From contig SAXG01000065.1 in assembly GCA_012932865.1 (NCBI GenBank), forward strand, positions 124,001 to 188,000: a stretch of 64,000 bases of DNA, given 5' to 3'. Origin of the DNA: Amylostereum areolatum (lineage: Eukaryota > Basidiomycota > Agaricomycetes > Russulales > Stereaceae). The position numbers and the translations under genes were made by a program. The notes below the pieces were generated by a model. It saw only the letters and a program-made list of their open reading frames with translations, was not told the DNA's origin and ran no database searches. Shown in pieces: positions 36,271-48,380 of this stretch; position 1 is the stretch's first letter, and each line of letters opens with the position of its first letter.

Positions 36271-39181
36271 TCATCCATCGAGGTCGTCTACTTCAATGTC
36301 AAGCCTTTGTAAACTTTCCACCAGGTTATCATCCCCCCGCGCATGAACTATACCACGGATGTATCCCTCCCCACCTACAACTAACCTCTCCGCGCGTGTT
36401 GCCCGAGGAAGTGACCTGATATTGAGCTTTCGAAGCCAACCTTGGCGAGTGAGACTGTTGGCTGAGATTCCGGAAGTTTGGACGGATCGAAGGTGACGCA
36501 TGAAAATGTATTCTGCTTGAGAGTCCCATTCGCCGACCCAAACAACGCTGGCTTCCCAGTCTTCGAAAGAGGGCCATAAGGATTGGCTGCCGTTCACCCC
36601 CAGGATGACGTTGATTTCTTCCTCAGTCAATACTTCGGAAAGCATGCCGCTTGCGCGCAAATGTCGAATTCTGTCGCTGTTGTCCGTGGCTGTTACCACC
36701 GGCGGTTCCAGGCCGCGATGAATAGGGAGCCCAAACTCGATAGCCAGTCTCCACGCCAGACCACCTCTCCAGAGAAGGATCTTCGCTTGTGGCCGTGTCA
36801 AGATGGCCTCTATGCGACGTCGGTAGTGCTCCAAGGAATCACCCTCTTGCCGGATCAGTGCTTTACGTTCCCATGAGTTGTCGGTGAGAGGAGAAGGCCC
36901 AGGTTCTACAAACCATTCGAGGGGGCATCCGCGACCAAGAAACCACTCGAGGAGGACGGCTTCCGAAGGAAATGACCTTCGGCGATCGCGTAGAACGAGT
37001 ACGCGCGCTGCAGTCCGATAAGGAAGGAGGAAACAACCTCTAGAGCGGAAGGTTGGTGTTTCTGGGATCTCCACACGGTAACGCGGTTTAGAGCGGTCGA
37101 TACGTTCCAGCTCTGGGGGAAGAACATGGCAAATCGCGTTCAGGAGGGACGTATAGTCTTGCGGTATCGGAGAAAGAATTTGTGCACTGTCCGGCCTCAG
37201 CGGAGAGGATAGTCCCGCTTCGCCTTCGCCTTCGAGCCGAGGTCGTTTTCTCGCTGGCACCACCGGGTAAGGCGAGCCTTCCCGCGTCAAACAAAGGTGG
37301 AGGGTGGAATTTTCAAGGGGGTTCTCGGAGCAACGGCCGCGAGTGTCAAGCCCTCTAACGGCGTCTTCGTCACTATTCTCGTCCGCATGTCCACGTTTCT
37401 CCACGTTTCCGATGGGGGTAGGCAGGGATATGCTCCGTTCGTCCTCCGATCCCAAGCTAACCACGTCGCTGCTTTCGGCATCAGATGCTTGATACTCGTG
37501 CGGGGTATTCGCCTCTTCAGCGTCTCGTTCGTCCTCCGAAGATCCCAAGCTAACCACGTTGCTGCTCCCGTCCGCGGATTCGCCGCTTCGACAGTCAGAA
37601 ACGTCGCGAGCTTCTTTTCCCTTGCGCACGGTGCCCTGTAAGGCATTGCGAGCATGTCCTGAGTGTTGCAAGGGAAAAGTCAGACATAGCTTTTGCAGAG
37701 GGGAGAAGGGAAAGACGAGACCTACCTTCGTCACCATCGAGACTCTCCTCTTTATTCAATTCTTGCAACGTGACTCTCTTCGGGTTGCAGCTGGACGTTT
37801 CAATTGCTTGTTGAAGGTGATACTTGCCATTTTTGAAAGCGGTGGGAGTCGCGCGAGATTTCCCTTGCTCGCCCGCATGTCGCGTTTTGTTGTCCAAACT
37901 CGGGATATTGATGTTGGACGAAGGACGGTTGGGGAAACCTGAGGATGGCGATGGAACAGGCGATTGGTCATGCCTGGACTGAGATCCGTGAAACGATTGA
38001 TGGTAGGTACTGGAGGGACGCAGGCGAGGGCCTTGGCGATGTGTTTGATGACCGCTGGATAGCCGAGAGGGTCGGGGAACGGAAAGAGGTCCCCGAACTT
38101 CCTGTAGGCCAACAGGCGGACGACTCGACACGAAACGCGGACTCTGCCCTCGACTGTCGGACAATCGTGCGATACGAGCGTCCTCCTGGTCCAAGTTGCG
38201 ACAAGGATACAACGAGGGATTGAGAGCGCCAATAAATGGATTTTGTTCATCTCTAGGACCCCAGATGTAGCGGTAGGGAACTTCGTGGTAAATCCACTGC
38301 TGTATGAAAGGTGTGCGTTGGGGGGGTTCGCGAATGTCTACAATCGCACCGAGCATGGGAGCACCTGAAATCCGCCATTGATCTATGAGCTCGTTCCATG
38401 ATGGGTCTTCGTCGGACCAATCGAAATCGACGTCGAAGACTTGTAGCGATCTCCAACGGGGCCCCAAATGGCGTATGATGAAGCTGATGTATCCTAGCCA
38501 ATCCAGGATTTCTTGTCGCGCATTTCGCAAACGCGTGATCCACTCCGCGTAACAAGCGTCTCGGGGAAACCTGCAGAGGCGACGTGGGGAAGGCGGGGTG
38601 TGATCTAGGCCAACTGATACTTGTAGCAATCGCCCTGTATTTTCGACTCGCCTCATAAGTCGATCGATGGTGAGAATGGCGTCTGATATGAGATGACGAA
38701 GGCTGCCGTCGCCAGTTATATAGCGCGCGTCCATGAGCCTGTTGTACAGCCATGTATCTCGTTGAGACGGGTCCGCATGCGGAACATAAGGTCGCCAGAA
38801 CGCTTCGACCGTAAACCAGGTCGGTCGCGGTTCATCTTGTCCTGCAATACTGTATCCAGGTCCTATCTGGAGGAGTAGCCCCGAGCGATCTCTGAGGGCT
38901 GTAGGATGCCCGCCAAGGTCACCGGGAGGGAATGGCTCGCGAAACCCCACAGAAACCCAAACGGAACGAGTCTGGCGATCTTCCCGTAGTGAAGGGATAA
39001 CCAGCGACCCATTTGGACGGATAAGAGGGATGTCGACAGGAAAGTGAACTTGGATTTGGCCATTCAACCATGCGTTGATGTATCCCATAGACATATTGAC
39101 TGGCTGAGCTGTGGATATTGTTAAAGAAGGGGTAGCGCGGCGTCCATGGGCAGGTCGATGGGAACCAGCCTGTGGTTTCAT
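36271..39181 (-). CDS. Unrecognised 947-residue protein
   Basis: Two exons (39181-37726 and 37658-36271) with a GTAGGT-CTCAG intron sum to 2844 nt in frame. The N-terminal half is a folded-looking region (MSMGYINAWLNGQIQVHFPV, TRSVWVSVGFREPFPPGDLG, PTWFTVEAFWRPYVPH, DACYAEWITRLRNARQEILD, LQVFDVDFDWSDEDPSW, YHEVPYRYIWGPRDEQNPF). A long disordered Ser/Arg/Asn-rich linker follows. The second exon is acidic and Ser-rich with a basic patch RKRPRLEG (possible nuclear signal) and a C-terminal domain (SEAVLLEWFLGRGCPLEWFV, KILLWRGGLAWRLAIEFGLP, SEVLTEEEINVILGVNG). I know of no domain name for it. The start is the first ATG and is preceded by a short tandem repeat. The next gene is divergent. Confidence 0.75.
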
Positions 39182-39210
39182 TTTGGCGTATGACGTTCTT
39201 CGGGACGTGA

Positions 39211-39287
39211 TGAGAAAGAGTCAGAGAGGACGAGAAAGAGTTAGAGAGGATGAGGAAGAGTTAGAGAGGACGAAAAAGGGTTAGATA
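39211..39287 (+). repeat. 20-bp tandem repeat in a divergent promoter
   Basis: Four imperfect copies of GAGAAAGAGTTAGAGAGGAC lie 30-100 bp upstream of the minus-strand gene starting at 39181 and about 0.4 kb upstream of the plus-strand WD40-family gene. Confidence 0.8.
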
Positions 39288-39678
39288 TGACAAACCGGAC
39301 GACAAACCATTTACGACTGCTTTTGAAGCTTGAAGCTTGAACTTCAGAGCTTCAGATTTCAAAGTTCAAACCAACCTCGATCGTGACCGGACCCCTAGTT
39401 CCGTTCTTCTCACGACTGCCTTGTACAGCACATCTTCTGCCAGTTCGATCCCCCAAATCCTCCAATACAGCTTCGCAGACGTTGACTCTTCGAGGGCGAA
39501 CCCATCGGTCTCAGGCCTTATCAAGAAGACCACAGGTGTCATCTAGTCGAGCCGACGTCCCGCCTTCCGCATCGCAACGAGGTTCAAGCATGTCCATTCA
39601 CTATTTAGGCCTTGAGGCAGGTGAGCAAGGTCGTCTACTCCTGTCGTTCCTTCTTTCCGTTGTTCTTCTTACACCCAC

Positions 39679-41806
39679 CATGGTCGATTATCAGCTGAAG
39701 CGGGTCGTTCGTGGTCATTTGGATTCTGTCAATGCTCTGGCCTTTTCTCCCGATAAAGCGTTTTGCGCGAGCGGCGGAGAAGATGGGCTTGTACGGATCT
39801 TTACGAGCGACCTTTCCAAAGAGATCCGACGTTGGGAAGGCGCATCCGCTATCACTGCTCTCTCTTGGAGCGATAGATTCAAGCATACCGTCCTCATCGG
39901 TGACTTGTCCGGGGACGTCCACACCATACGCCTGGGTTTTACGGAGGTACGGCCGCCAGTTTTTCATGTCATGTCATGTCATGGCTTTAACCAGGGTTAC
40001 AGGGAATGGACTCTGTGGCCACGGAGCACGTATCCAGAGGACAGATATCCGCGATAGCGGAGCGTGGTACCGACCTTGCAGTTGCTTGTGGAAAATCCGT
40101 TTTCTTGTATCATCGCAGCAACATCTGTGAGTTTTTTTCCCTTATCGTTCTTTTCTTGTGACCTTATTTATTCTACTTAGCATCCTGGACGAACCGACGG
40201 GAACTTCCTTCTCCACCCCTACCGTATCCTGACTCCAAGAAGGAAGACCCAACTGGACGATACTTCGGCGATACATGGCCTTGCGGTCTCGCGTTCGTCG
40301 AAGATATATTAGTGGTCGCATATGTTGCGTATGGAGTGATGTTAGTCGTTCAGTTGTTCTCTCTTTCCGTGGTGGCCTCTAACGCATCATCCTAGCGCGT
40401 GGAGCATACCGTCAAAAAGTCAAGAATTCGACGCCGTGTGGAGAGTTGTTCCCAGAGCCTGTCGAATGTGAGGATATCTCTGCGGTGTTATCACACATAT
40501 AGCTCACTTACGTGCTCTAGCGGTGGACTCTCGATCTCGCCCGAAGGAACTACGGTCGTTGTGACTAATCTATATGATGGTCTTGATTGGTACACCGTCC
40601 CACGCTCGAAATATGGACAGCCCCACCACGTTCTCAACACCGTGCTTCCGATGGGCAGGGATAACGTGAGGATTCCTCTCACGCACATCCACGGTGGCTC
40701 TACTATTCTTGTCGGATCTGCCACTGGCAACGTCCGGTTGGTTGACGTCAATCACGGTCGGACTTTGCAAACTTTGGAGCATGGAGGTGAATACGCCGTT
40801 CATATTCTGGATCCTACTGACCGAATTGCCTTAGACTCGGACAAGATACAAGCCTTGGTACGAGTTTCTCCGTCCTCCAGGTTCACTGGCTTATGTCTAT
40901 TCCAGGCGTACTCTCAAACAGGGGGAAGAGAACACCGAATTGTCACTGCGGTCTCGGAGGGAGGGAACCAAAACGTCATCCGAATGTGGGTGGCTGAGGA
41001 CGACTCAAGACTCGCTCAAAGACTTGCGGCGTGGTTCAAAACTTGGTGCACATGCAACGCCCTCGCTGCCCGTTTGGGCTACCTAGTGAGCTGCTTCCAA
41101 TCTCGTTGCGGCATAGGTGTTCATGATGAGGTCGCACAGACGATCTTCGCTGCCGTCGTGGCTGCAATTGGAGTTATTATGGTCCGAACTTGCCAAATAT
41201 CCATGCCCGCGTTCTCAATTTGGAAGACCCCCCCCAAGTCTAATGACTTTGCCGACCATCCAATTCTTCGCAATTTGGACAAGGAGCTCTCATATGGGGA
41301 GGCCGCTTCCTACACCCCGCTGGCCGTCCATACGCAACCGGTCGCCTACACACCAGATGTCTATACGCAGCCCGTCGTAAACACCCCGGACGTTCATACG
41401 CGAACCTTCGCGTACAGTCCGGAGGTCTATACGCAGACTGTTACTGTCACTGCATCCTGGCCTGAGGCGCCGTCTGCAACCACCGTTACGTCGGTATATG
41501 TCGTGAATAGTCACCACCCGCCCTCTTTCTCCGTTTTGATTCCTGAAGCCGTGGAGGTAAGACTCACATTATCTTTATTTTGTTGTTTGGAAAGCTGAAA
41601 TACACGCTAAACAGATGCGAAATGGCCCACACCCAGTACAGGACGCAGCGGGTGAACCGGAGGCCCAAGATCTGCACGGCACTAGGGAACGAACGGCGGC
41701 AGAAGTTGGACGGAAGGTTCAGGTTGAGTACGATGGGCAAACGGATCGGAACGCAAGGTCAATACGGGCTGAGGTCGAGATACGAGACGTGGTGCGATAT
41801 GATTGA
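39679..41806 (+). CDS. WD40-like family member 3 with transmembrane helix and repeat tail
   Basis: Starts at 39679 (MVDYQLKRVVRGHLDSVNAL). Exon 1 holds NALAFSPDKAFCASGGEDGL and ITALSWSDRFKHTVLIGDLS, ending at the family donor. Following exons carry QISAIAERGTDLAVACGKSV, CGLAFVEDILVVAYVAYG, LSISPEGTTVVVTNLYDGLD-WY, ILVGSATGNVRLVDVNHG, then EHRIVTAVSEGGNQNVIRMW. A clear membrane helix lies at about 41150-41200 (TIFAAVVAAIGVIMV). After it comes a tail with four imperfect 11-12 residue units (YTPDVYTQPVVN type, 41309-41450) and a final charged exon ending at 41806. DGLDWY links it to member 1. I infer a cytosolic propeller on a membrane anchor. The region around the 40.4-40.9 kb exons has some splice ambiguity. 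It is divergent from the 36271-39181 gene. Confidence 0.75.
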
Positions 41807-43459
41807 ATAACACTAATATGTCCTGATGACGACGATGGCGAAGGCCAGTGTGTAATTATCAAAGATGTTTCAATGTCTATGCGATCCAGTCAGTACATGT
41901 AAGAATGCCCAATTCCATCCATGATCCTCTGCCGTTCGAGGGGGCGTTGAAATAGACTCGAATACTGTGGTTGGATGGTTTGGTCAACGGGACGTGTTGG
42001 CGAGGGTACAAATCCTGGCTACGCTCAAAGCTAGTGTCGTCTACAGGAAGGGTCCCTAACCCGATGCTCTCCCTGGACATCATGGACATCTCCGGCGAAT
42101 CCCAACTCGACATTCATTACCACGTCCTGACGCGCAGACACCCTACGGGTTGCTCAACAGACTGAGCCCTCGTCGACGAGGGAACAACAACTCAAAGACA
42201 TGTTCTTCTCGCGCGCTCCATGTCTAGGCCGTGTTGGCGATGGGGCCTTCTGCTTGGGTCTTGGGTGTGAGGCGTGTTGCGGCCCGCTGTTCGAAAGAAG
42301 GTGGGCGTCGAAGATGGCACCTTTGAGGCGGTCGTCCCGTTCCTATACCTTGTCCCTTCAACGATTTCCCCAACTTTGTGAGACAAGAAAAGAGAGTGTA
42401 CCTAGAGAACGGCGAAGCCATCCTTGATAGAAGAAGCAGATAAAACCCTCCTGCTTGATGCAGACGTCGTGGCAGTCCGTTAGTTGGGAGACGGCGGGGT
42501 GGCGAGCTCTAAGGCCTCCCACTTCCAGGCATCTCTTGAACCGGGTGCGAGGAGGTTGTAGGCCTCGCCCTCAATCTGGGGGATGAAAAGGGCGCTCGAA
42601 AAGGAGGGTCATCTCGGTGCGTACTTCTCGTAAGACTGGGGTGGGAGGGAAGGAAAGACGAGAACTTTCGTGGGGAAGAATACGGAGGGGAGAGCACTCC
42701 CGACGTCGGGCTGCTAGCTAGTTAGGTTGATGCAGTGTATGAGGACGCGTTCATCCCTCACAACGTTGGAATCGTCCCCCCCTCCCGTGGGTGGACACTA
42801 AACCAAACGCGCCCCCACTGTGTTCTCCGCATCACGAACACATTGACGGAGGAAGAGCCAACTGTGGGTCGAGGCTGACGACGTAAGATTAAATGCTTAG
42901 CGCGAAGACTTTCGGTAATTGGGGAAAGGCGGGTGGAATAGTATCGCGCGTACCGTCTCTGCCGTCTGTATAAAGCAGCTTCCATAATTTTACTACCGAT
43001 CAGAGTTCGTCTCAGAGAGTATGATAGGAGGGGGGAATGCGTACTGGGACCGTCAACAATTGCCCTGCGGTGTCCAGACGCCACGTCCTCGATGCCAGGG
43101 TTGTCGAAGGTCCTGGTTCGCGCGGTAAGCCGTATACGCACATATGACTCTTGATGTCGATGAGGTATTCAGTAGGGGAGAGATTTGGAGACGCGAGAGA
43201 GATGAAGGTCGATAGTGGTGACGATCTGCGAACGATTGAGATCCAACGCGCCGCCGTCAGGAGATCCCACGATCATCCTTGCCTTTGACACCCACCACGT
43301 CGTCACGAACGTTCTCTGCTCCCAAGACCGACATCCGTTCCCTCATCTTTTTCACTGGAATCCTCTCGAAACCAGACTCGCTTCTCAGGGCTTCTTCTCT
43401 TTTGACGGTGTTGCCTCCTGGGGTCGTTCTGAACTTCGTTATCGATTCGAACTGGAACA
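41807..43459. other. Long flank upstream of the CACTA transposase
   Basis: About 1.65 kb without a gene I can support. Short frames occur on both strands (for example 42758-43141 minus) but none carries a motif. The 5' terminus of the transposon is expected here, but I could not identify a CACTA-type terminal inverted repeat by eye. Confidence 0.4.
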
Positions 43460-46400
43460 ATGGCTTCTCGCACCTCGTCAAACCTCGTCAAATGCACTTG
43501 CTTCTCTCACTGTCGTCCATATGATCCTGTAAATGCTTGCTATGTTGGAGACGGTCTATTCATCTCGAAAATTGACCGGAAACAGCATCGTCGTGACGAT
43601 GAGCACTCTATTAAAGATTCTGGTGGCTCACGCGGTACAGTTGTCCTCGGTGGTGATCGTGCTGGACATAAACTTCGAGATGATAGGCATGACAGTGATC
43701 ATGGTTTTGCATTTGGTACTCTGGAGACTTTGGAAGCAGAGACATTGATACGCACCTCATGGATTGGAGCCTTGCATCAGTTATGCTTTGTTCACCCACC
43801 TTCTGCTCAGATGCCATATCAGATTCCACCTGAAGAGGATATACGGAAGCCTAACCATGGTCCGCATGCACTTCTCCCCACTGCACGAGTGAACAGTGAC
43901 TACTTGAAGATTGAGTTTCGATTTTGTGCAATCCTGGATTTTCTAGAGAGTACGAGGATAGATCCCGGAGATGTTCTTTTCGGATCTCGGCATAACGACC
44001 TCGAAAATCTTGTTTACCACGGGTTGTCTGTGCTTCGGCGTCATAAGGAAATGGAGTGGCACCGACAAGGTTCAGTCGAGTCCGGAAGTATTAATACTGG
44101 TGAGTCTTGCACCGTTCTCTACTATTGTGGGAAGAAAACTCAATGTTCCTTAGAAATGTACTTCACCTATCAGCATCCACCTGCTCCTTCCCTTGTCGCA
44201 ATAAATCTTGCTACATTGATCAACATGCTGTTCTTTCACCTTCCTCGTCGTGCAGCAGAAATGAATCTTGCTGCAGGTCGTTGTGTACTCCGATCAACCC
44301 CAGCATTATTGCCCTATGCAGAGGCTGTTCCAATGGATCCTAGAACTCTGCTACATCGCTATCCTATTGATCCGATTACAAAAATATATGCTTGCTGTCC
44401 TGGCTGCTGTTGCTTATACCCATATGATGTTGGGAGTGGAAAGTCATATATACCTAACCAATGCACACATAAAGCCACACTGGGTAGCATATTATGTGGG
44501 GTTTCTCTCTGGAGAACTCAGCATATCCGTAGCAAGGAATATCGTGTTCCTGCTCTCAAACTTGAATTACAGGATGTCATACAATGGATTGGCAGGTTTA
44601 TTTCTCGGAAGGGCATTGAGGAGTATTTGGAGAATTCATTCCGACAACCATCTAAATCACCTATGGAGACTATGTGGGATGCAGATACTCTGTGGAGACT
44701 GAAGGGCCGTGACGGAAAAATGTTCTTTCCTGGTCCACGCAATGAGACACGACTGGCCTTTGGATGGTCAATGGACTCTTTTAATCCCTTCCATATGAAA
44801 ACAGCCAAGCAAACTGTCTCCTCCACAGGAATCTGGCTTTGGTGTCTTAATCTACCCCTAGAACTTCAATTTTTGGAGGAGAATATATGTCTTATGTGTG
44901 TTATACCAGGGCCAGATAAACCTTCATTGGATCAGATCAATCATTTTCTAGAACTGCTCACTGCCGTTTTTCATGATCTGTGGCATCCAGGTGTGCATTA
45001 CACACGAACATACAAACATTCTTCTGGGCGTCTTGTGAAAGCAATGCTTATTCCAAACACATCTGATATGCTTGCAGCAAGGCAAGCAGGAGGGTTCTCT
45101 TCTGCAACATCTCATCACTTCTGCACAGGCTGTGGCCTTGATATCAAAGACATTGAGAACACAGATCCTGCAACATGGCCACAACGTGACATTCGAGAGC
45201 ACATTAAACATGCTAAAGAATGGAGAGACGCCAAAGATGAGTCTACTAGAGAAGAGTGCTTTGATAAATATGGCATTCGCTGGACACCATTATATGATCT
45301 TCCATACTGGGATCCTATACGCTTCACTCTCATGGAACCAGCTCATACTTTTTCCTCTGGCTTATTAGACCATCATGTCCGAAAAGCATTTAGGATCGAT
45401 ATAAATGTTACTGGTGGTGTAGGCTGGCCAGCTCCTATAGGAGATATCCTACCCTCTGCAGCAGCTTTGGATACATGTCAGACTTTGATTGAGGATAACA
45501 AGAATCTTCAGGAAACTTTGAGTCGGAAGCCAAAAAATGTTCTCCAGTATATTGCTCGTGTCTTAAATTTGCGGTTTGCTGGGACAAAATTTACTATTGC
45601 AGGAAATATTGCACGATGGGTGAGCTGTCTTTTCTAAGTCAGGCTATAATCCTTGCTAACCTAGATTATTATAGAGGCAGACTGTTGGTAGAGAGGATGT
45701 GCCTGTGCTGTCAGAGGCTAGTATAGTGACTATGCCTCCTGATCCTCTAGAGGACACAAACTCAGAGACTGAAGAGTCTGCTATGGATGTAGATCAGGCT
45801 GACACTGCAAGCCTTAACTCTGGGATGTCTACAGATGGGGATAGTTTGTCTCGGCCTAGAACAGAAGCTGAGGTTCAGGCGGTTACAAATCTTCAAAGGC
45901 TTGTGGCACGTGGTGCCAAATATAACACTGTGAACAATGCAGGTCGCAAGCTTATTTTCCAATTTCTGTGTCATGATATGGGCCTATCAACCAAAGGAAC
46001 TAAAGCAGAACTATATTCTCGACTCAAACAAAAATCTGGACCTCCAATAAAGCCTGCTGGAGATGAAGTAGACCCAGACAGAACTATAATGCAGGACACA
46101 CATCAAACTCCAAAGCTAGATAGTAGCTCGCGCATAGTTTTGGGCTCATATATCATGAACCGTGTATGGGAGGATATGTCTAAAACACAGCTTCCATCAT
46201 GGATATGTGCTGCTCCAAAACATTGGGGAACAAAGAAACATGGGAAGCTTGGCTCTAGCCAATGGAATACCATATGTCTTGTGCATCTAGTGATAACATT
46301 ATTGAAACTATGGGGGCCCCTTCCTATAAGCGATAGAAGGCGATTGCTCCTAGATAACTATATGGAACTTGTGAAGGCCGTTATCATTGGAAACTTGAGA

Positions 46401-47581
46401 GCAATTGACCAGGATCACATCAATGAATATTCAAGGACTATTAAGTCTTATATGGATGGCTATAAAGAGCTATATAAAGATACTCCAGTCTATCCAGTCC
46501 AGCATAGTGCAATGCATTGGGGTGATGATCTCTTTGGGTGGGGTCCAGGCACTTGTCGCAATGGAAACTTCTATGAGAGAATTATACAAAAGTTGCAGGA
46601 TACAAATTTCAATAACAAATTTGGTGAGCTTGAGGCAACTATGCTGAAAAAGTTTTGCCAAGTATCCAACCTGCGATCTCTACTTCTTGATGATGCTGCA
46701 ATCTCTGCCCAAGCACCTGAGCTTATAGAGAAATTCAAAGCCTACTGTGATGAGGATCTTCGAGGAACACGCCTTGCCTTTATGGCTCATGCTAGGCGAT
46801 CTGGTCCAGATATTGCCTATCATCCTACATCGCTTTCTCAAGTCAGCTTGTCGCACAGCACACAGATGTGTTTGGCCACATGCATAGCTAAAAAACATGG
46901 TGTATGGACAATTCCTGCTCTTCTACCACATGCTCAGAGCCTCAAATATATGTCTTTGCGTGGAGTCAAATACGCGACTTGTGACCATCTTCCTCGAGAC
47001 AGCGATATCATCTTTAGGGAGATGGACAACAAAGGCAAACTGGGGTCACATCGTGCTGGACAAATATGTGAGATATTGATTCATCGGTACACTGTTCCAA
47101 TCAGTGCTTCTTCCAATGCCGAACTTAAAGAGCATGAGTCTGTCTTCTTCACAGTTCGGCCATACAAACCTCTAGATTTGTCAGAGCAGAGCCTTGATAG
47201 TCATTACCGGAGATATGGGTTTCTGGGGGGATGGCTATGTTCAAGCACACAGCTCAACCCATTAGTGATTGACTCTACTGCACTGGTCTCACATATGGGA
47301 AAGACACCTGTGGAAGTAGATTCTAGGGCAGATATGATACATATCCTTCCTCTGGACAAGGTGTGTTTCATTGATTCTCATGCATTAGAATATGATGCTG
47401 ATATAGACACCCATAGCTTATGCAATCATCACCACTTGTAACCGATGAAGGTGGTGAAGGTGGTGAAGGTGGTGAAGGAAAGAAAATGAAGGAAAATGCG
47501 CAGGATGACGATGAGGAAGAGGAAGAGGAGGACAATGACGACAACGAAGATGTTGATGAAGACGATGCAATGTATGAGTAA
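43460..47581 (+). mobile_element. CACTA (CMC/Tnp2-like) transposase gene, apparently intact
   Basis: Three exons (43460-45619, 45675-47360, 47417-47581) with GT-AG introns make 1336 residues with no internal stop. Recognised blocks are those of fungal Tnp2-like transposases: CTCFSHC at the N-terminus, a CPGCCCLYPY cysteine cluster, FGWSMDSFNPFHMKTAKQTV (candidate catalytic Asp region), CLNLPLELQFLEENI, TSDMLAARQAGGFSSATSHH with CTGCGLDI, IRFTLMEPAHTFSSGLLDHH, and the downstream domain LPSWICAAPKHWGTKKHGKL and YPVQHSAMHWGDDLFGWGPG. A SAP-like motif (HDMGLSTKGTKAELYSRLKQ) lies just after the first intron. The last exon replaces a premature stop with a Gly-Glu repeat and acidic tail. Base composition is AT-richer than the neighbours, consistent with a recent arrival. 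Terminal repeats were not found. Confidence 0.85.
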
Positions 47582-48136
47582 CTTAGGCTTAGATACATGG
47601 GTATATCGGGGCTGCACAGTTGTGGAGGTATGTTTAGATGGGGGTTCATGTCCAGGCAGCGCGAAGCTGAGGTAAAGGACAACGGGAGGGACGAGTAGGA
47701 TCGTAAGTCGCGTGGCAACCGAGGAGACAATGATGTGCACCTACAGATTCAGATCGCGATGTATTTCCCTTCTAAAAGCCAGCATGCAAGGGCTTGCACG
47801 CGAACTCGAGACCGTGGACACGAGCTGAGGGGTCAAATCGAAAAGCGTGCATTGGTGCGCTGGTTGTGCATGCACTGGCGTCTCGCCCGACAGTGGCGGA
47901 GACATGCATGCGGGAGATATCGTGTGTGTGAAAGGAGGGGGGGGGGTCAATGCTCGTTCGCAACCGGAGGAAAAAGGAAAGAGACAGAAGCTTGTCGACT
48001 GGGTTTGAGGAAGCTCTTACGTTTTTCCTTTTCCGTCGCGGGCTTCCTCTGAATTGCTTGCGCTGTGTTCCTGCGGGCGGGGAGTAATCTTCCTGTTCCT
48101 CGTCCTCATCGAAGTGGCATCGCTTGTCTGTCACTA
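47582..48136. other. 3' flank of the transposase
   Basis: No gene recognised. The expected 3' terminus of the transposon should be in or just beyond this stretch. A run of ten Gs is at about 47937-47947. Confidence 0.4.
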
Positions 48137-48380
48137 CTGTTAGGACATCGTGATGAAGCTCGCGAACAAGAACGACTCGCCGGTGCTTAGCTTCGAGATT
48201 CACGGCGCGACGTGGATGGGACAGAAGGTCAAGGTCGCGCACGACGTCCGGATCGACATCGCGCGGACGGTGTGACTGACGAGCGGCGACAGCCACTTGC
48301 ACGGACACAAGTTCCAGGTCGTGCACCGCGCGGAGGACTACACCTCCGACGACCCGACGCTCAGCCCGCCGTTCAACGAT
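48137..48380 (+). pseudogene. Chimeric relic: HUS1-like fragment abutting FET3-like fragment
   Basis: From 48144 to 48272 one frame reads DIVMKLANKNDSPVLSFEIH followed by GATWMGQKVKVAHDVRIDI, which I recognise as a stretch of the HUS1 checkpoint-clamp subunit (9-1-1 complex). The frame hits TGA at 48273. In the same frame, 18 bp later, it continues SHLHGHKFQVVHRAEDYTSD and DPTLSPPF (48291-48380), the copper-ligand HLHGHxF region of a FET3-type multicopper ferroxidase. The segment starts right after an acceptor-like TGTTAG. Neither parent gene continues on either side. Two unrelated gene pieces side by side suggest fragment capture or patchwork duplication. Confidence 0.7.

Noticed and set aside
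3229..39181. A mating-type or biosynthetic gene cluster
   Set aside because: No homeodomain, pheromone receptor, polyketide/NRPS, terpene synthase or P450 genes are visible. A single acyl-CoA oxidase-like enzyme is not enough.
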